A DNA stretch of 64,000 bases from Thermoflexus hugenholtzii JAD2 (GTDB taxonomy: Bacteria > Chloroflexota > Chloroflexia > Chloroflexales > Roseiflexaceae), in NCBI GenBank assembly GCA_945881915.1, contig CAMCVW010000011.1, positions 16,073 through 80,072 on the forward strand, written 5' to 3'. The notes under the pieces are model-generated. The model had not been told where the DNA came from. It made no database searches and saw only the letters and a program-made list of their open reading frames with translations. This document shows positions 8,678 through 18,321 of this stretch, piece by piece (within the stretch, counting starts at the first letter, position 1; every line of letters starts with the position of its first letter). The position numbers were made by a program, and so were the translations under genes.

Positions 8678-9856
8678 ATGCAGACACAAAAACGGATTTT
8701 GATTCTGACTACCGATGCCGGCAGCGGTCATCGGAGTGCGGCTGCGGCCATTGAACGCGAGGTTTGGCATCTGTGCGAGACGCGTGTGGTCAATCCCGCG
8801 CACCACGCATTGGCGTCGACGTCGTTGGCTCAGGCCGAAAAATTCTACCTCGAGATGGTGCGAGATGCGCCGGAACACTATGATTTTGCGCATGCGATGA
8901 CAGATGTACCGGGCTTGGACTTATTCCTCGAGTTTACCTTGTCTTCGGCTATTCGTAATTCACTCGAAGCAATATTACAAGAGTACCAACCCGACGTGGT
9001 GGTGAGTGTCTATCCACTGTTTACACGGATTATCTCGCACATTTTGAAGCCAGCCCAACGCCCGCGGCTGATGACGGTGGTGTGTGATTTGGGCAATGTG
9101 CACCGGGCGTGGTTCAACCGAGTGGATGATTGTGTGGCGGTGCCGACTGCGATGGTGCGCGAAAAAGCGCGTCGATGCGGCATCGATGCGCAGAAAATCG
9201 TCCACACCGGCCTCCCCATCGACAGTGGATACAGCGTGATGCGCGCGCCCAAGGAGGAATTGCGCCGAGAACTTGGTTGGGAGCCTGCATTGCCGACGTT
9301 GCTGCTGCTGAGCGGTGGCGCGGGGGTGGGACCGGTGCTCGAGATGGCGCAGGCGGTGGATGCACACACCTTGCCGTGCCAATTGGTCATTGTGGCAGGC
9401 CGCAACGCAGATTTGGCTGCGGCGCTACGCGGGCAAACCTGGCGCAATCCGACGCATGTGTATGATTTTGTGCCGTTGGTGGATTTGGTGCACGCCAGTG
9501 ATATCGTCGCCTCCAAAGCCGGCGGCCTGACGGTGAGCGAGTGTATGGCAGCCGGGAAGCCGATGGTGTTCTATGGTGAAGCACCTGGTCAAGAGGGTGG
9601 CAACCGGACATATGTCATCTCGCACGATGCAGGGTTATGGGCCGAGAGCGCCAAAGCATTTGTCGATTATTGTCATATTCTGTTGGCCAGCACGGCCTTG
9701 CGTGAATCGATGGCACATGCGGCGCAGCGCATCGGGTACCCGCAGGCCTCTGTAGCAGTCGGTCGCGAAGTCGAGCGATTGCTGCAACTCGGACCCATCG
9801 CCGGTGCAGCCCGCACCAAAAAGCCCAGCCCGTTGGTGGTGCCGCTCGAACGTTAA
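8678..9856 (+). CDS. GT28 glycolipid glycosyltransferase (MGDG synthase/UgtP-like)
   Basis: A 392-residue GT-B enzyme of the MGDG synthase/processive diacylglycerol glucosyltransferase family. It opens with TTDAGSGHRSAAAAIERE, the family's acceptor-lipid loop, and has the donor-binding block ASKAGGLTVSECMAAGKP near residue 290. Family members transfer galactose or glucose from the UDP sugar to diacylglycerol at the inner face of the membrane. The start at 8678 is chosen over an upstream in-frame codon because AGGAG precedes it by 11 bases and the conserved N-terminus follows at once. Its stop overlaps that of the converging gene (the two TAA codons share TTAA). A second paralogue lies at 20517. 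With sqdB in the same window, a role in photosynthetic-type glycolipids is plausible but inferred. Confidence 0.85.
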   Translation: MQTQKRILILTTDAGSGHRSAAAAIEREVWHLCETRVVNPAHHALASTSLAQAEKFYLEMVRDAPEHYDFAHAMTDVPGLDLFLEFTLSSAIRNSLEAILQEYQPDVVVSVYPLFTRIISHILKPAQRPRLMTVVCDLGNVHRAWFNRVDDCVAVPTAMVREKARRCGIDAQKIVHTGLPIDSGYSVMRAPKEELRRELGWEPALPTLLLLSGGAGVGPVLEMAQAVDAHTLPCQLVIVAGRNADLAAALRGQTWRNPTHVYDFVPLVDLVHASDIVASKAGGLTVSECMAAGKPMVFYGEAPGQEGGNRTYVISHDAGLWAESAKAFVDYCHILLASTALRESMAHAAQRIGYPQASVAVGREVERLLQLGPIAGAARTKKPSPLVVPLER

Positions 9857-11741
9857 CAGCGATTGTGCCGCCATACGACGGCACTTGTTGTGAGGCACCC
9901 TGCCCAGAGCAGACACCAGCCGCTGATGAGCCATGCAGACCACGGCGCGAGTGCTGTAGCCGGTAGATACCAGACCCACCAGTCGCCCGGATGGCGGTTG
10001 GTGGGTTCGTAGTACCATGCCCAGCGGCGCATCGGTTGGGAAGGCATCGGAGCGATGCTGGCGTCACGGATCTGACGCAGAGGCGGTACCGCGCTGATGG
10101 CCAGGAGGGTCGGTCCGATCGCATCGTCGCGATCGCTGATGCCCAAGGTCGCTCGATTCCAGGGCATACTGGTGAGGCGGTACTGTTGTGTGCCCATGCG
10201 ACCAAGTAACTGAACGACACGGAATGAGCCTTCGGGCAGGGAATAGTATTGGTCGGCGTGATGTAGGGCAAGCCGCGAGGGCGCTGTATCGGGGGGGCGA
10301 CGATCGTCGAGGCGCAGGCGCAGGATGGACGACGCGGCCAACGTGCAGGTGAATGTACTGTCGCCATTACTGCGTTGCCAGAGGATGCCGTCTGCAGCCT
10401 CACTGGGGTACCAAATAGCTTCGATGCGGCAGGTTTGCGCTGGTACGGTGCTGTTTTGCAGGCGATCCCAGAGGATGCGGGCGTGGGCGATGGGTGGAAT
10501 GTCACGCGGGAGGGGCAGGTTTGCGTCAAGCGAAAAATTGACGGCACTGCCGAGCAGTGTGATGCCGATACCCAGCACGACGGTGAGTTGGGCGGTGGAG
10601 CGGACGAGGCGGGATGGCGTCGCCGAGACGCCGGCAGCCACGAGGAGTGCGGCCGGAATAACTGGTACGAGGAAGCGGGGCCCCCACACGCCGCCGCCGT
10701 CCCATGCACTCCAGGATGCGTAGAGCAGGAAGTGGCTGATACACAGCGCGAGACAGGTCACGAGGAGCGGCCGATTGTGTCGCCACCAATACAGTGCACC
10801 GACGGGCATCCAGATGACGAATGGTGCATACCAGACGAGGCCGCTACCGCCAGACACAAGTAGCCCCCATAGTCCGGTCAGAAACGGCGTGTCGAAGGCG
10901 ATCGATTCTGTACCATACCCGGTGGCGAAAAACGTCTCGAAACGCAGGATATTGTAGAAGCCCCAGAGCAAGACACTGGGAATACATCCCGCAATGCCAC
11001 TGAGGATGATGCCGTGGCGCAGCAGGTGCGCCACAGTGCGATGCAAGCCAGAATGGGGATGACCACAACGGCAGCGATACGTGTGGGTAAGAGGAATCCG
11101 GCACAGAGCGCTGCCAACAACACGCTGCTGTTTGTCGCAGGGCGGCAGGTCGCACTGGTCAGGCTGGCGGTGATGAGGAGCATTGCGAGTGGTTCCGAGA
11201 AGAATGATCGAGCATACGGCCACAGGCACGCACCTGCCGTTGCGCAGACGAGTGTCCAGATGCGGGCCGAGCGACTGAGTGTGGTGCGGTTGAGCAAAAT
11301 CGCCAGGCAGGCGATGGTGGCTGCGGTGATGGGTGCGTTGATAAGCCCGACGAGGAGCCGGACGTGATCGGTGTATGCGAGGCTGGTCGGGTCAAAGAAG
11401 AAGCTGGCGGTGAGGCTAGCGGGGATGACGAGGAGGGGTGGCAGGATGCCGTATGAGGCATACCGGCCGTAGTCTCTGCCGTCGCGCAACGCGGCCCAAG
11501 GTTTACCATCGGCATGACGCAGGGCGACGCTGTGGGAGTGAACGATGGCGTTAGAGACGGCAATCATCGTCTCTTCGTCAGGAGAATAGGTGTGGCCACT
11601 GGCTGTGGTAATGATGAACGCACAGCTGAGCAAAAAAACGACCCATGGATGTATTTTGGTGGAGAAATGATGCACCTCGTGCAGTTCGTGACAGGTGTTT
11701 CTGTCATACGCTAGTTCGGGACAAGGATGAAGAGGGCACAA
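9853..11741 (-). pseudogene. GT-C (GT39/ArnT-like) membrane glycosyltransferase, frameshifted
   Basis: Two overlapping minus-strand frames together encode one polytopic membrane protein of about 620 residues. The first frame (from 11741) has the N-terminal membrane helix, the acidic first-loop motif YSPDEET expected for GT-C enzymes, and several further helices up to ILACIALWRT. The second frame resumes at LLRHGIILSGIAGC and continues through more helices and a periplasmic domain to 9853. The break is near 11015-11030 and one extra base there would restore the frame. No homopolymer explains it. It could be a genuine recent frameshift or an assembly error. The first frame lacks a convincing ribosome site at its start. 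GT-C enzymes use polyprenyl-linked sugars; the acceptor is unknown. Confidence 0.7.
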
Positions 11742-11776
11742 AAAACCCCGAGCCGGCGTGTAACGCAGACTCGGGG
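11738..11776 (-). terminator. Terminator of the groES-groEL operon
   Basis: On the minus strand an imperfect hairpin with outer arms CCCCGAG and CTCGGGG is followed by TTTTTT. It lies about 20 bases past the groEL stop. Confidence 0.85.
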
Positions 11777-11794
11777 AAGTGTATTGGGGAAGGA

Positions 11795-13429
11795 CTAGAA
11801 GTCCATTCCGCCGCCACCTTGTTGCATTGGGGCTTGCTTGTCTTCGGGCAGATCGGCGATCAAGGCTTCGGTGGTGAGGATCAGGGCTGCAATCGAAATT
11901 GCGTTCTGAACTGCACTGCGGGTGACCTTGACGGGATCGATGATGCCTTCTTTGACGAGATCGATGAATTCACCGTTCATGACGTTGTAGCCAAGGTTGG
12001 TGTTCTTCTTTTCGATCTGGATGCGGCGGACTGCGTCAATGATGACGGAGCCTTCTTCGCCTGCATTGCGAGCCAGGATACGCATTGGCTCTTCGAGGGC
12101 GCGACGCAGGATGCGGATGCCGAATGTCTCGTCTTCGTGTTCGACTTTGACGTTGTCAAGAGCCGAAATGGCGTTGATGAGGGCGACACCGCCGCCGGGG
12201 ACGATACCTTCTTCGACGGCTGCGCGAGCAGTCGAGAGGGCATCTTCGACGCGGTGCTTCTTCTCTTTGAGCTCAGGCTCGGTGGAACCACCGACCTTGA
12301 GGACAGCCACGCCGCCGGCGAGCTTGGCCAGACGTTCCTGGAGCTTCTCGCGGTCGAAGTCGCTGGTGGTGGATTCGATCTGGGTGCGAATCTGTTCGAT
12401 ACGGGCCTTGATGGCCTTCTCGTTGCCGTTGCCTTCGATGATGGTGGTGTTGTCCTTGTCGGAAACGACACGGCGGGCACGACCGAGGTCTTCGATGGTG
12501 GCGGAGTCGAGCTTGCGACCGACTTCTTCGCTGATGAGGGTACCACCGGTGAGGATGGCGATGTCTTGGAGCATGGCCTTACGGCGATCGCCGAAGCCAG
12601 GTGCCTTGACACCCAGGACGTTGACGGTACCACGGAGCTTGTTGACAACCAGGGTTGCCAGGGCTTCGCCGTCGATGTCTTCGGAGATGATGACGAGGTT
12701 CTTGGTGACGGTGAGAGCCTTCTCGAGGACCGGCAAGATCTCTTGGATGGCGCTGATCTTCTTGTCGGTGATGAGGATGTATGGGCTCTCGAGCTCGGCT
12801 TCCATGCGCTCGGAATTGGTGACGAAGTACGCCGAGATGTAACCACGGTCGAACTGCATACCTTCGGTGTATTCCTTCTCGAAGGCAATACCCTTGGATT
12901 CTTCGACGGTGATGACGCCGTCTTTGCCGACTTTTTCCATGACTTCGGCGATGATTTCGCCGATTTCGCGGTCAGCAGCCGAGATGGATGCCACGTGGGC
13001 GATGTCGGCGCGGTCGCGGATGGGGGTTGCCATCTCGCGCAGTTTGGCGATGAGGGCTTCGGCACCACGGTCGAGACCGCGGCGGATCATCATCGGATTG
13101 GCGCCAGCGGCGACCATCTTGAGGCCTTCGGTGACGATGGCCTGGGCAAGGACGGTTGCAGTGGTGGTGCCGTCGCCGGCGATGTCATTGGTCTTGGTGG
13201 CCACTTCGACCAACAAGCGAGCGCCCATGTTTTCGAATGGGTCTTTGAGTTCGATTTCTTTGGCGACCGTCACACCGTCGTGGGTGACGGTAGGAGCGCC
13301 GAACTTCTTGTCGATAGCGACGTTGCGGCCGCGGGGTCCCAAGGTGGTCTTGACGGCGTCAGCGACGGCGTCGACACCACGCTTGAGGGCGCGACGTGCC
13401 TCTTCATTGAAATAGAGTTGCTTAGGCAT
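11795..13429 (-). CDS. groL: 60-kDa chaperonin GroEL
   Basis: A 544-residue chaperonin subunit that forms the double-ring folding chamber and hydrolyses ATP. The start [18 protein letters not shown] fits the family and has GAGGAG upstream, so it is preferred over an in-frame codon at 13447. The ATP site is visible as [14 protein letters not shown] in the first quarter. The C-terminus is the usual Gly-Met-rich tail, here short (GGGGMDF). It is the second gene of the operon, 36 bases after groES, and shares the CIRCE-controlled promoter at 13841-13869. A hairpin terminator follows. There is no sign of a second groEL copy in the window. Confidence 0.98.
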   Translation of the reverse strand: MPKQLYFNEEARRALKRGVDAVADAVKTTLGPRGRNVAIDKKFGAPTVTHDGVTVAKEIELKDPFENMGARLLVEVATKTNDIAGDGTTTATVLAQAIVTEGLKMVAAGANPMMIRRGLDRGAEALIAKLREMATPIRDRADIAHVASISAADREIGEIIAEVMEKVGKDGVITVEESKGIAFEKEYTEGMQFDRGYISAYFVTNSERMEAELESPYILITDKKISAIQEILPVLEKALTVTKNLVIISEDIDGEALATLVVNKLRGTVNVLGVKAPGFGDRRKAMLQDIAILTGGTLISEEVGRKLDSATIEDLGRARRVVSDKDNTTIIEGNGNEKAIKARIEQIRTQIESTTSDFDREKLQERLAKLAGGVAVLKVGGSTEPELKEKKHRVEDALSTARAAVEEGIVPGGGVALINAISALDNVKVEHEDETFGIRILRRALEEPMRILARNAGEEGSVIIDAVRRIQIEKKNTNLGYNVMNGEFIDLVKEGIIDPVKVTRSAVQNAISIAALILTTEALIADLPEDKQAPMQQGGGGMDF

Positions 13430-13465
13430 AGTGTATCCACTCCTCAAAACAGACTGGTAGTTGGA

Positions 13466-13771
13466 TTAACCCTGGATGACGCCGAGGATGTCTTTTTCGG
13501 CCAAGACCAAGTAGTCGATTTCGTCGACTTTGTACTCGGTGCCGCTGTACTTGGCGAACAGGACCTTGTCACCGACTTTGACACTCATCGGTACCAATGC
13601 ACCTTCGTCTGTGCGACGACCTTCGCCGACAGCGACGATTTCGCCCTCCATGGGGCGTTCTTTGCTGGCGGTGTCTGGAATGAACAACCCACCCTTGGTC
13701 TTTTCTTCGCGCTCTGCCGGTTTGATGACAACCCGGTCGGCCAGCGGTCGGATGCGGAAGTTTGCAGCCAT
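13466..13771 (-). CDS. groS: 10-kDa co-chaperonin GroES
   Basis: A 101-residue co-chaperonin that caps the GroEL ring. The N-terminal IRPLADRVVIKP, the mobile loop (about 20-35, with KTKGGLFIPD) and the C-terminal DYLVLAEKDILGV are all recognisable. The start at 13771 (MAANFRIRPL) has a GGGGAAG ribosome site. It is the first gene of the operon, so the long leader (about 65 bases) carries the hairpin at 13806-13830 and the operator lies upstream of the promoter. Confidence 0.97.
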   Translation of the reverse strand: MAANFRIRPLADRVVIKPAEREEKTKGGLFIPDTASKERPMEGEIVAVGEGRRTDEGALVPMSVKVGDKVLFAKYSGTEYKVDEIDYLVLAEKDILGVIQG

Positions 13772-13805
13772 AGTGACGCTTCCCCTCATCTGCGATACAT
13801 ATATT

Positions 13806-13830
13806 TAGCAGTCGAACAGTTCAACTGCTA
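13806..13830 (-). other. Leader hairpin of groES mRNA
   Basis: An imperfect inverted repeat (7-bp outer arms TAGCAGT/ACTGCTA, one mismatch, 4-bp inner arms) lies immediately downstream of the predicted transcription start. It may stabilise the mRNA or bind a regulator; function unknown. Confidence 0.45.
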
Positions 13831-13840
13831 ACCATGTCTA

Positions 13841-13869
13841 ACTATAGATAATGCACCTCCCCTTGTCAA
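13841..13869 (-). promoter_or_regulatory. groES-groEL promoter
   Basis: On the minus strand the sequence reads TTGACA, 17 bases, TATAGT. The start of transcription is predicted near 13835, about 65 bases before the groES ATG. Confidence 0.85.
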
Positions 13870-13876
13870 GAGAAAA

Positions 13877-13903
13877 CTTGCACTCGACACAGGAGAGTGC
13901 TAA
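13877..13903. promoter_or_regulatory. CIRCE operator (HrcA binding site)
   Basis: The arm GAGTGCTAA (13895-13903) matches the CIRCE consensus exactly. The other arm CTTGCACTC (13877-13885) differs at two positions. The spacer is the standard 9 bases. It sits just upstream of the -35 box, so HrcA repression of groESL under normal temperature is expected. hrcA itself is not in the window. Confidence 0.85.
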
Positions 13904-13915
13904 TTCTTATACAGC

Positions 13916-13992
13916 GTTAATAGTTAGTAGAGGGTAGATAGTAATGAGTAGGGAATAGGAAATAGGGAGTAGAGGGTTGATAGTTGAGATTT
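13916..13992. repeat. Degenerate heptamer array upstream of glpX
   Basis: Eleven successive 7-base units can be laid out without a gap. Examples are GTTAGTA, GAGGGTA, GATAGTA, GGGAATA and GGGAGTA. Most begin with G and end in TA or TT. It lies between the groES promoter and glpX, 64 bases before the glpX ATG. Confidence 0.7.
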
Positions 13993-14055
13993 GAGACGGA
14001 ACGTGAGAATGTAACGTAGAGTAGAGTATGGTCGTTAACAGATACAGAGGCAAAG

Positions 14056-15033
14056 ATGCATCTCGATCGGAATTTGGGACTAGATTTGGTGCGCTGCACC
14101 GAAGCTGCCGCGTTGCGGGCAGCGCGATTGATGGGTCGTGGTGACAAAGAAGCGGCTGATCAAGCAGCCGTTGATGCGATGCGGTTTGCGCTGGCGAGCA
14201 TCAGTATGGACGGCGTTGTGGTTATCGGCGAGGGCGAAAAAGACAACGCGCCGATGCTGTATACCGGCGAGCGAGTGGGCACCGGCGAAAAACCGGAAGT
14301 CGATATCGCCGTCGACCCGGTGGAAGGGACGACGTTGCTGGCCGAGGGAATGCCCGGCGCGATAGCCGTTATCGCAGTGGCAGAACGGGGTGCACTGCAT
14401 GCCTGGAACGGCGTGCCGTATATGCGCAAATTGGCTGTCGGTGAAGCAGCCCGCGGGGTCATCGACATCGACGCGAGCACCAGTGATAACATCCGAGCTG
14501 TGGCCGGCGCGCTGCGTAAGCGTGTGTCGGATATCACCGTGGTGGTGCTGGATCGGCCACGACACACGCAATTGATTACCGAAATCCGGGCAACCGGTGC
14601 GCGCATACGTCTGATTCAACACGGTGATGTGGCAGCCGGTGTGATGACCGCGGTCGAGGATGCTCCTGCAGACATGTTGATGGGAATTGGTGGCGCGCCG
14701 GAAGCCGTCGTGACGGCCTGCGCACTGAAATGCCTGGGTGGCGAGATTCAGACCAAAGTCTGGACTCGTGACGAAGCCGAGCGCGCAGTTTTGGCGACGC
14801 AAGGGATTGTGCCGGATCGTATCTATCGCACCACTGATTTGGTGCGCGGGGATAATGTCTACTTCGCGGCGACGGGTATCACCACCGGCGACTTTCTGCG
14901 TGGGGTTCAGTACGGTCGCGATGGTGCACGAACCCATTCTGTGGTGATGCGCGCCACGACCGGCACCGTCCGACATGTAGAGGCATACCATCGCTGGGAC
15001 AAGTTGATGCAGGTGTCGGGCATCGATTATTAG
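14056..15033 (+). CDS. glpX: Fructose-1,6-bisphosphatase class II (GlpX)
   Basis: A 325-residue GlpX-type phosphatase that hydrolyses fructose 1,6-bisphosphate to fructose 6-phosphate in gluconeogenesis. In many phototrophs the class II enzyme also acts on sedoheptulose 1,7-bisphosphate. Metal-binding motifs VVIGEGEKD (Glu59, Glu61) and DIAVDPVEGTT (Asp83, Asp87, Glu90) are intact, and length fits the family. The start is supported by the conserved N-terminus (LDRNLGLDLVRCTEAAAL) and a GAGG site. The gene stands alone, between an upstream heptamer array and a second one that overlaps its stop codon. Confidence 0.95.
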   Translation: MHLDRNLGLDLVRCTEAAALRAARLMGRGDKEAADQAAVDAMRFALASISMDGVVVIGEGEKDNAPMLYTGERVGTGEKPEVDIAVDPVEGTTLLAEGMPGAIAVIAVAERGALHAWNGVPYMRKLAVGEAARGVIDIDASTSDNIRAVAGALRKRVSDITVVVLDRPRHTQLITEIRATGARIRLIQHGDVAAGVMTAVEDAPADMLMGIGGAPEAVVTACALKCLGGEIQTKVWTRDEAERAVLATQGIVPDRIYRTTDLVRGDNVYFAATGITTGDFLRGVQYGRDGARTHSVVMRATTGTVRHVEAYHRWDKLMQVSGIDY

Positions 15034-15073
15034 GTATCAGGTATCAGTGAGTAATTCGTAGGTAGTAGCTTGT
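15032..15073. repeat. Heptamer repeat overlapping the glpX stop codon
   Basis: Two perfect AGGTATC units (15032-15038, 15039-15045) begin inside the TAG stop. Degenerate 7-base units AGTGAGT, AATTCGT, AGGTAGT and AGCTTGT follow. Confidence 0.6.
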
Positions 15074-15107
15074 ACGCGGAGTGTGAAATCCAAACTCGCT
15101 GGGAACA

Positions 15108-15161
15108 AATCTTGGTCCGTGCAATTCCTGCAGAAAAACAGGTGATGCGCGGACCATGATT
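15108..15161. terminator. Long imperfect hairpin between converging genes
   Basis: Arms AAATC-T-TGGTCCG (from 15108) and CGGACCA-T-GATTT (to 15161) pair, with an inner CCTG/CAGG helix. It lies between the converging glpX and nucleotidyltransferase genes. It probably acts as a terminator for one or both, although no clear U-tract is present. Confidence 0.5.
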
Positions 15162-15208
15162 TGTATCAAATGAAGTGGTTTTAGCACAAAAATCACCGAA
15201 TACACCCG

Positions 15209-16276
15209 CTAGAGGACGTCGACGTGGCTGTGGTCGCCGAGGACCAGGCGGTATGCGCTGGGACGTGCTGACGAACGTGACACGACCACAGAGCGGCCGA
15301 TGAGGCTATCGCACAGTCGACCGGGGAGGTCGTTGATGGTGCAGTCTTCGAGGACGATGGAATGCTCGATTTCGCTGTTTTGGATGGTACAGTGGTGGTA
15401 GATTGAGGTAAATGGACCGACGTATGAATTGATGATGCGCGTGCCTTTACCGATGATGGCAGGGCCGCGAATAGTGCTGTTGATGACTTCGGCGCCTTCT
15501 TCGATGATAACTTTACCGACGATGTGAGAATCACCGTCGACGGAGCCATCGTTCTGTTCGGCGAGTTCTTCGAGGACGAGGCGGTTTGCCTCGAGCATGT
15601 CGTCTTTTTTGCCGGTGTCGATCCACCAACCGCGATGGACGTATGGGAAGACGGTTTTGTTGGTGTCGACGAGGGACTGGATTGCGTCGGTTATTTCGAG
15701 TTCGCCGCGGGCGGAGGGTTTGATGGAGTCAATGGCGTGCCAGATGGTGTTGTCGAACATATAGATGCCGACGAGGGCCAGGTTGGACTTCGGCTCTTTT
15801 GGTTTTTCGACGAGGCGAAAAATACTGCCATCGGGATTGAGTTCGGCGACGCCGAAGGAACGCGGGTTGGGGACTTCTTTGAGGACGATTTGGGCATTAT
15901 AGGTGCTGTTCTGGAATTGCTTGATAAGGCCCGAGATACCGCCTTGGATACAGTTATCGCCCAAGAACATGACGAATTTATCGTCGCCGATGAACGGGTG
16001 TGCGATTTTGACGGCATGGGCGAGGCCAGAGGGTGCGTCTTGTTGGATGTACGTGATTTTGACGCCGAATTTGTCACCATTGCCGACTGCCGCCATGACT
16101 TCGGGGGCGGTACTGCCGACGATGATGCCGATGTCATCAATACCGGCGTCGCGGATTGTTTCGATGACGCGGAACAGCACGGGTTTGTTCGCGACGGGGA
16201 CGAGTTGTTTTGCGCTGGTGTAGGTGATGGGGCGCAGTCGTGTTCCGTTGCCACCGCTGAGAATCAGACCTTTCAT
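15209..16276 (-). CDS. Glucose-1-phosphate thymidylyltransferase, long form
   Basis: A 355-residue sugar nucleotidyltransferase of the RmlA/StrD group, which joins glucose 1-phosphate and dTTP to dTDP-glucose and pyrophosphate, the first step to dTDP-rhamnose and related sugars. The N-terminal signature GGNGTRLRPITYTSAKQLVP and the metal-site LGDNCI are present. The last ~110 residues form hexapeptide-type left-handed beta-helix turns, as in the long RmlA class rather than classic RmlA (about 290). The ATG has AAGGAG upstream. No other rml gene is nearby. It may supply sugar for the polysaccharide operon at 24-32 kb. UDP-glucose use cannot be ruled out. Confidence 0.85.
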   Translation of the reverse strand: MKGLILSGGNGTRLRPITYTSAKQLVPVANKPVLFRVIETIRDAGIDDIGIIVGSTAPEVMAAVGNGDKFGVKITYIQQDAPSGLAHAVKIAHPFIGDDKFVMFLGDNCIQGGISGLIKQFQNSTYNAQIVLKEVPNPRSFGVAELNPDGSIFRLVEKPKEPKSNLALVGIYMFDNTIWHAIDSIKPSARGELEITDAIQSLVDTNKTVFPYVHRGWWIDTGKKDDMLEANRLVLEELAEQNDGSVDGDSHIVGKVIIEEGAEVINSTIRGPAIIGKGTRIINSYVGPFTSIYHHCTIQNSEIEHSIVLEDCTINDLPGRLCDSLIGRSVVVSRSSARPSAYRLVLGDHSHVDVL

Positions 16277-16338
16277 GCAGGCTCCTTGTATGAACGGACG
16301 TGAATTGTCCGTGCGTGGTATTGGCTATGCGTATAGTA

Positions 16339-16373
16339 ACAAAAACTGAGACATCGTCCGAGGACGATGCCTC
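16339..16373 (-). terminator. Terminator of the SH3b-NlpC/P60 gene
   Basis: On the minus strand a 12-bp stem with one G-T wobble (arms 16362-16373 and 16348-16359) and a 2-base loop is followed by AGTTTTTG. Confidence 0.8.
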
Positions 16374-16406
16374 ATGCCCAGATGACAGAACCGTGATGAT
16401 TTGAGG

Positions 16407-18014
16407 TCAGCGTTTGACGCGAGCGGCGCCGTAGAAGTGGTTAACCCAGTACGAATCGTTGACGTTCGATATTTGGACGCCGTAGGTGGGTGTCATGGCG
16501 TGGACCATTTTGCCGCCACCGATATACATCGAGACGTGGGTAATACCGCGGCGGCCACTAGTATTTTTGAAGAACATCATGTCGCCGGGCTCCATAGAAT
16601 CCCAGCTAATGTCGATTGCACCACTCGAACTGTACTGCGATGCTGCCAAACGCGGAATAGTCACACCGACTTGGCGGAAGGCGTACATCATCAAACCGGA
16701 ACAATCGAAGCCGGATTTGGGGGTGGTACCGCCCCAGGTGTAGCCGTAGCCGACGAATTGGAGGGCCACATTGGCCACGTCGCTGCTGGTGCTGTACCCA
16801 GCGCCCGAGTTGCCGCTCCGATTGCGTGTCGGTCCTTTGGGCAAAGCGGGGAAATCAGACGCTGTCGGCACGCGGCGAAGCACGTACGATGTGACGTTCA
16901 ACAGGTCTTTGAAGATCCAGACCTTCTTTTTGTCGAGGGCTACCTGGACCCAGTCTTTGTACTTGCCGATGACGTCGAGTTTTTGGCCGAGTGCGGCGGT
17001 GCCGACTTTGGCATGGCGCGAATCAGGACCAAGCCGGAGATTCACGTTGCTTTCGCGCACGAAGCCTACAAGCTCCGGTGAAGCATCGGGAATGGAGACG
17101 GTGTCGGCGGTAATGACACGGTCGAGAACAGATTTGGTGACATCGATGTATGCGGACTTTACCCAGCCAGCGGTGTTTGCATCGACCGAAATGTGGTACC
17201 AGTCCTGGTAGATTTCGATGAGCTCAACCTCACCGTTGAGTTTGAGGGTGGTGATTGCCACGTAATCGACGCCGGGGCCGTCACGCAAGGTCAACCCAGA
17301 TTCGCGCACGATGCCGGTGCGTGGTGGAGGCGGTGGCGGGAGGTCTTTGTCGAAGATGTCGAAAATAGTCGCTGCGGCGTTTTCGGGCAGTGACAAGAGT
17401 TCGCCGGCCATCCACAAGACGGGGGCATCCACGCGTTCACGGACTTGGTACCAATCGCCGTATTTGCCGATGATTTGGAGTGCAAGGCCACTCGATGCAC
17501 GGGTGATGGGGTCGTAGTTGGTGCCAGGGCCGTTGCGCATGTAGGCTTGATCGGTCATCACGGTGACTGGCACGACGACCGGGGCAAGCGTCTGATTGCG
17601 CGAGACGAGCGATATTGGCACGGGCAGGTCTTCGGATTCGGTGAGCGGTGCATCGCCCTGGCCCGAAAATTCATCCGTAATCAACGCGACGTCGATGGTG
17701 AAGTCGGTGCCACTGTCTGCGATGAGTACGGGAACCGAACCAACATCGGGAACCAGGGTGACCACTTCCGTTTTGGATATCAGTAATGCGAACGGAATGA
17801 TTGCCACGACGAGCAAATGCATCACCATCCGCTGCGAAAAGAACGCTGCGACCCGTTCTGGTCGTCGCAACAGTGTGCGAATACTCGGAATACGATCCGT
17901 GATCGAGGTGGGGCGCTCGTCACGGCCGAATTCGGTGCGGCGTCGGTTGACACGCTGGACGAGTTCATATGGGTCCGATGCGACTGGGCGCATGCGTTTG
18001 GACTGATCGACCAT
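16407..18014 (-). CDS. Secreted SH3b-NlpC/P60 peptidoglycan hydrolase
   Basis: A 535-residue envelope protein. A basic cytoplasmic N-terminus (1-60) precedes one membrane helix (about 62-82, MHLLVVAIIPFALLI), so it is probably anchored. Three bacterial SH3 domains follow, each with an LR-x-GP block (near 160, 245 and 325) and expected to bind wall peptides. After a Ser/Gly linker comes an NlpC/P60 cysteine peptidase with Cys438 (FDCSGL), His493 (THVSMYIG) and His505. These enzymes usually cut gamma-D-Glu-diaminoacid bonds in peptidoglycan stem peptides. The GAGGGGG ribosome site is 10 bases before the ATG. A hairpin terminator follows. It likely works in growth or separation of the cell wall. 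Confidence 0.9.
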   Translation of the reverse strand: MVDQSKRMRPVASDPYELVQRVNRRRTEFGRDERPTSITDRIPSIRTLLRRPERVAAFFSQRMVMHLLVVAIIPFALLISKTEVVTLVPDVGSVPVLIADSGTDFTIDVALITDEFSGQGDAPLTESEDLPVPISLVSRNQTLAPVVVPVTVMTDQAYMRNGPGTNYDPITRASSGLALQIIGKYGDWYQVRERVDAPVLWMAGELLSLPENAAATIFDIFDKDLPPPPPPRTGIVRESGLTLRDGPGVDYVAITTLKLNGEVELIEIYQDWYHISVDANTAGWVKSAYIDVTKSVLDRVITADTVSIPDASPELVGFVRESNVNLRLGPDSRHAKVGTAALGQKLDVIGKYKDWVQVALDKKKVWIFKDLLNVTSYVLRRVPTASDFPALPKGPTRNRSGNSGAGYSTSSDVANVALQFVGYGYTWGGTTPKSGFDCSGLMMYAFRQVGVTIPRLAASQYSSSGAIDISWDSMEPGDMMFFKNTSGRRGITHVSMYIGGGKMVHAMTPTYGVQISNVNDSYWVNHFYGAARVKR

Positions 18015-18321
18015 GGAATTGGTACCCCCTCAATGAGATGACCGCTGGAAAAACAAAAACCGGTCATTCACGATGCACAACATGATTATGGTGCGCTGGC
18101 TGTCTGTATGGCAATACTCATGCACAAACGAATCACGCCTCGAATTGAGGCATCTACTGAAATCATAGCATGGACAGCAGGGTCTTTCAATCCAAATGAC
18201 CCGCCGAGAATGAATTTTTGATGATGATTTGACCACAATTTTTCGATGTGAAAACCACGTTGGCGCGCACCGGTGAATTGGTAGCGCCGGGAGCGCCGGT
18301 TTGGTTGCGGCGCGGTGTGTG
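18015..18321. other. Intergenic region, no gene seen
   Basis: About 300 bases upstream of the hydrolase gene and downstream of the recombinase gene. It must hold the hydrolase promoter, but no convincing -10/-35 pair stands out. The half nearest the recombinase has short GC-rich inverted repeats (for example GCGCCGG) without a U-tract. Confidence 0.5.

Noticed and set aside
11645..13831. Open frame of 728 codons on the plus strand opposite groEL and groES
   Set aside because: A well-known effect of groEL codon bias. The Asp/Val/Gly-rich product has no domain, and the real operon has a promoter, CIRCE and terminator on the other strand.
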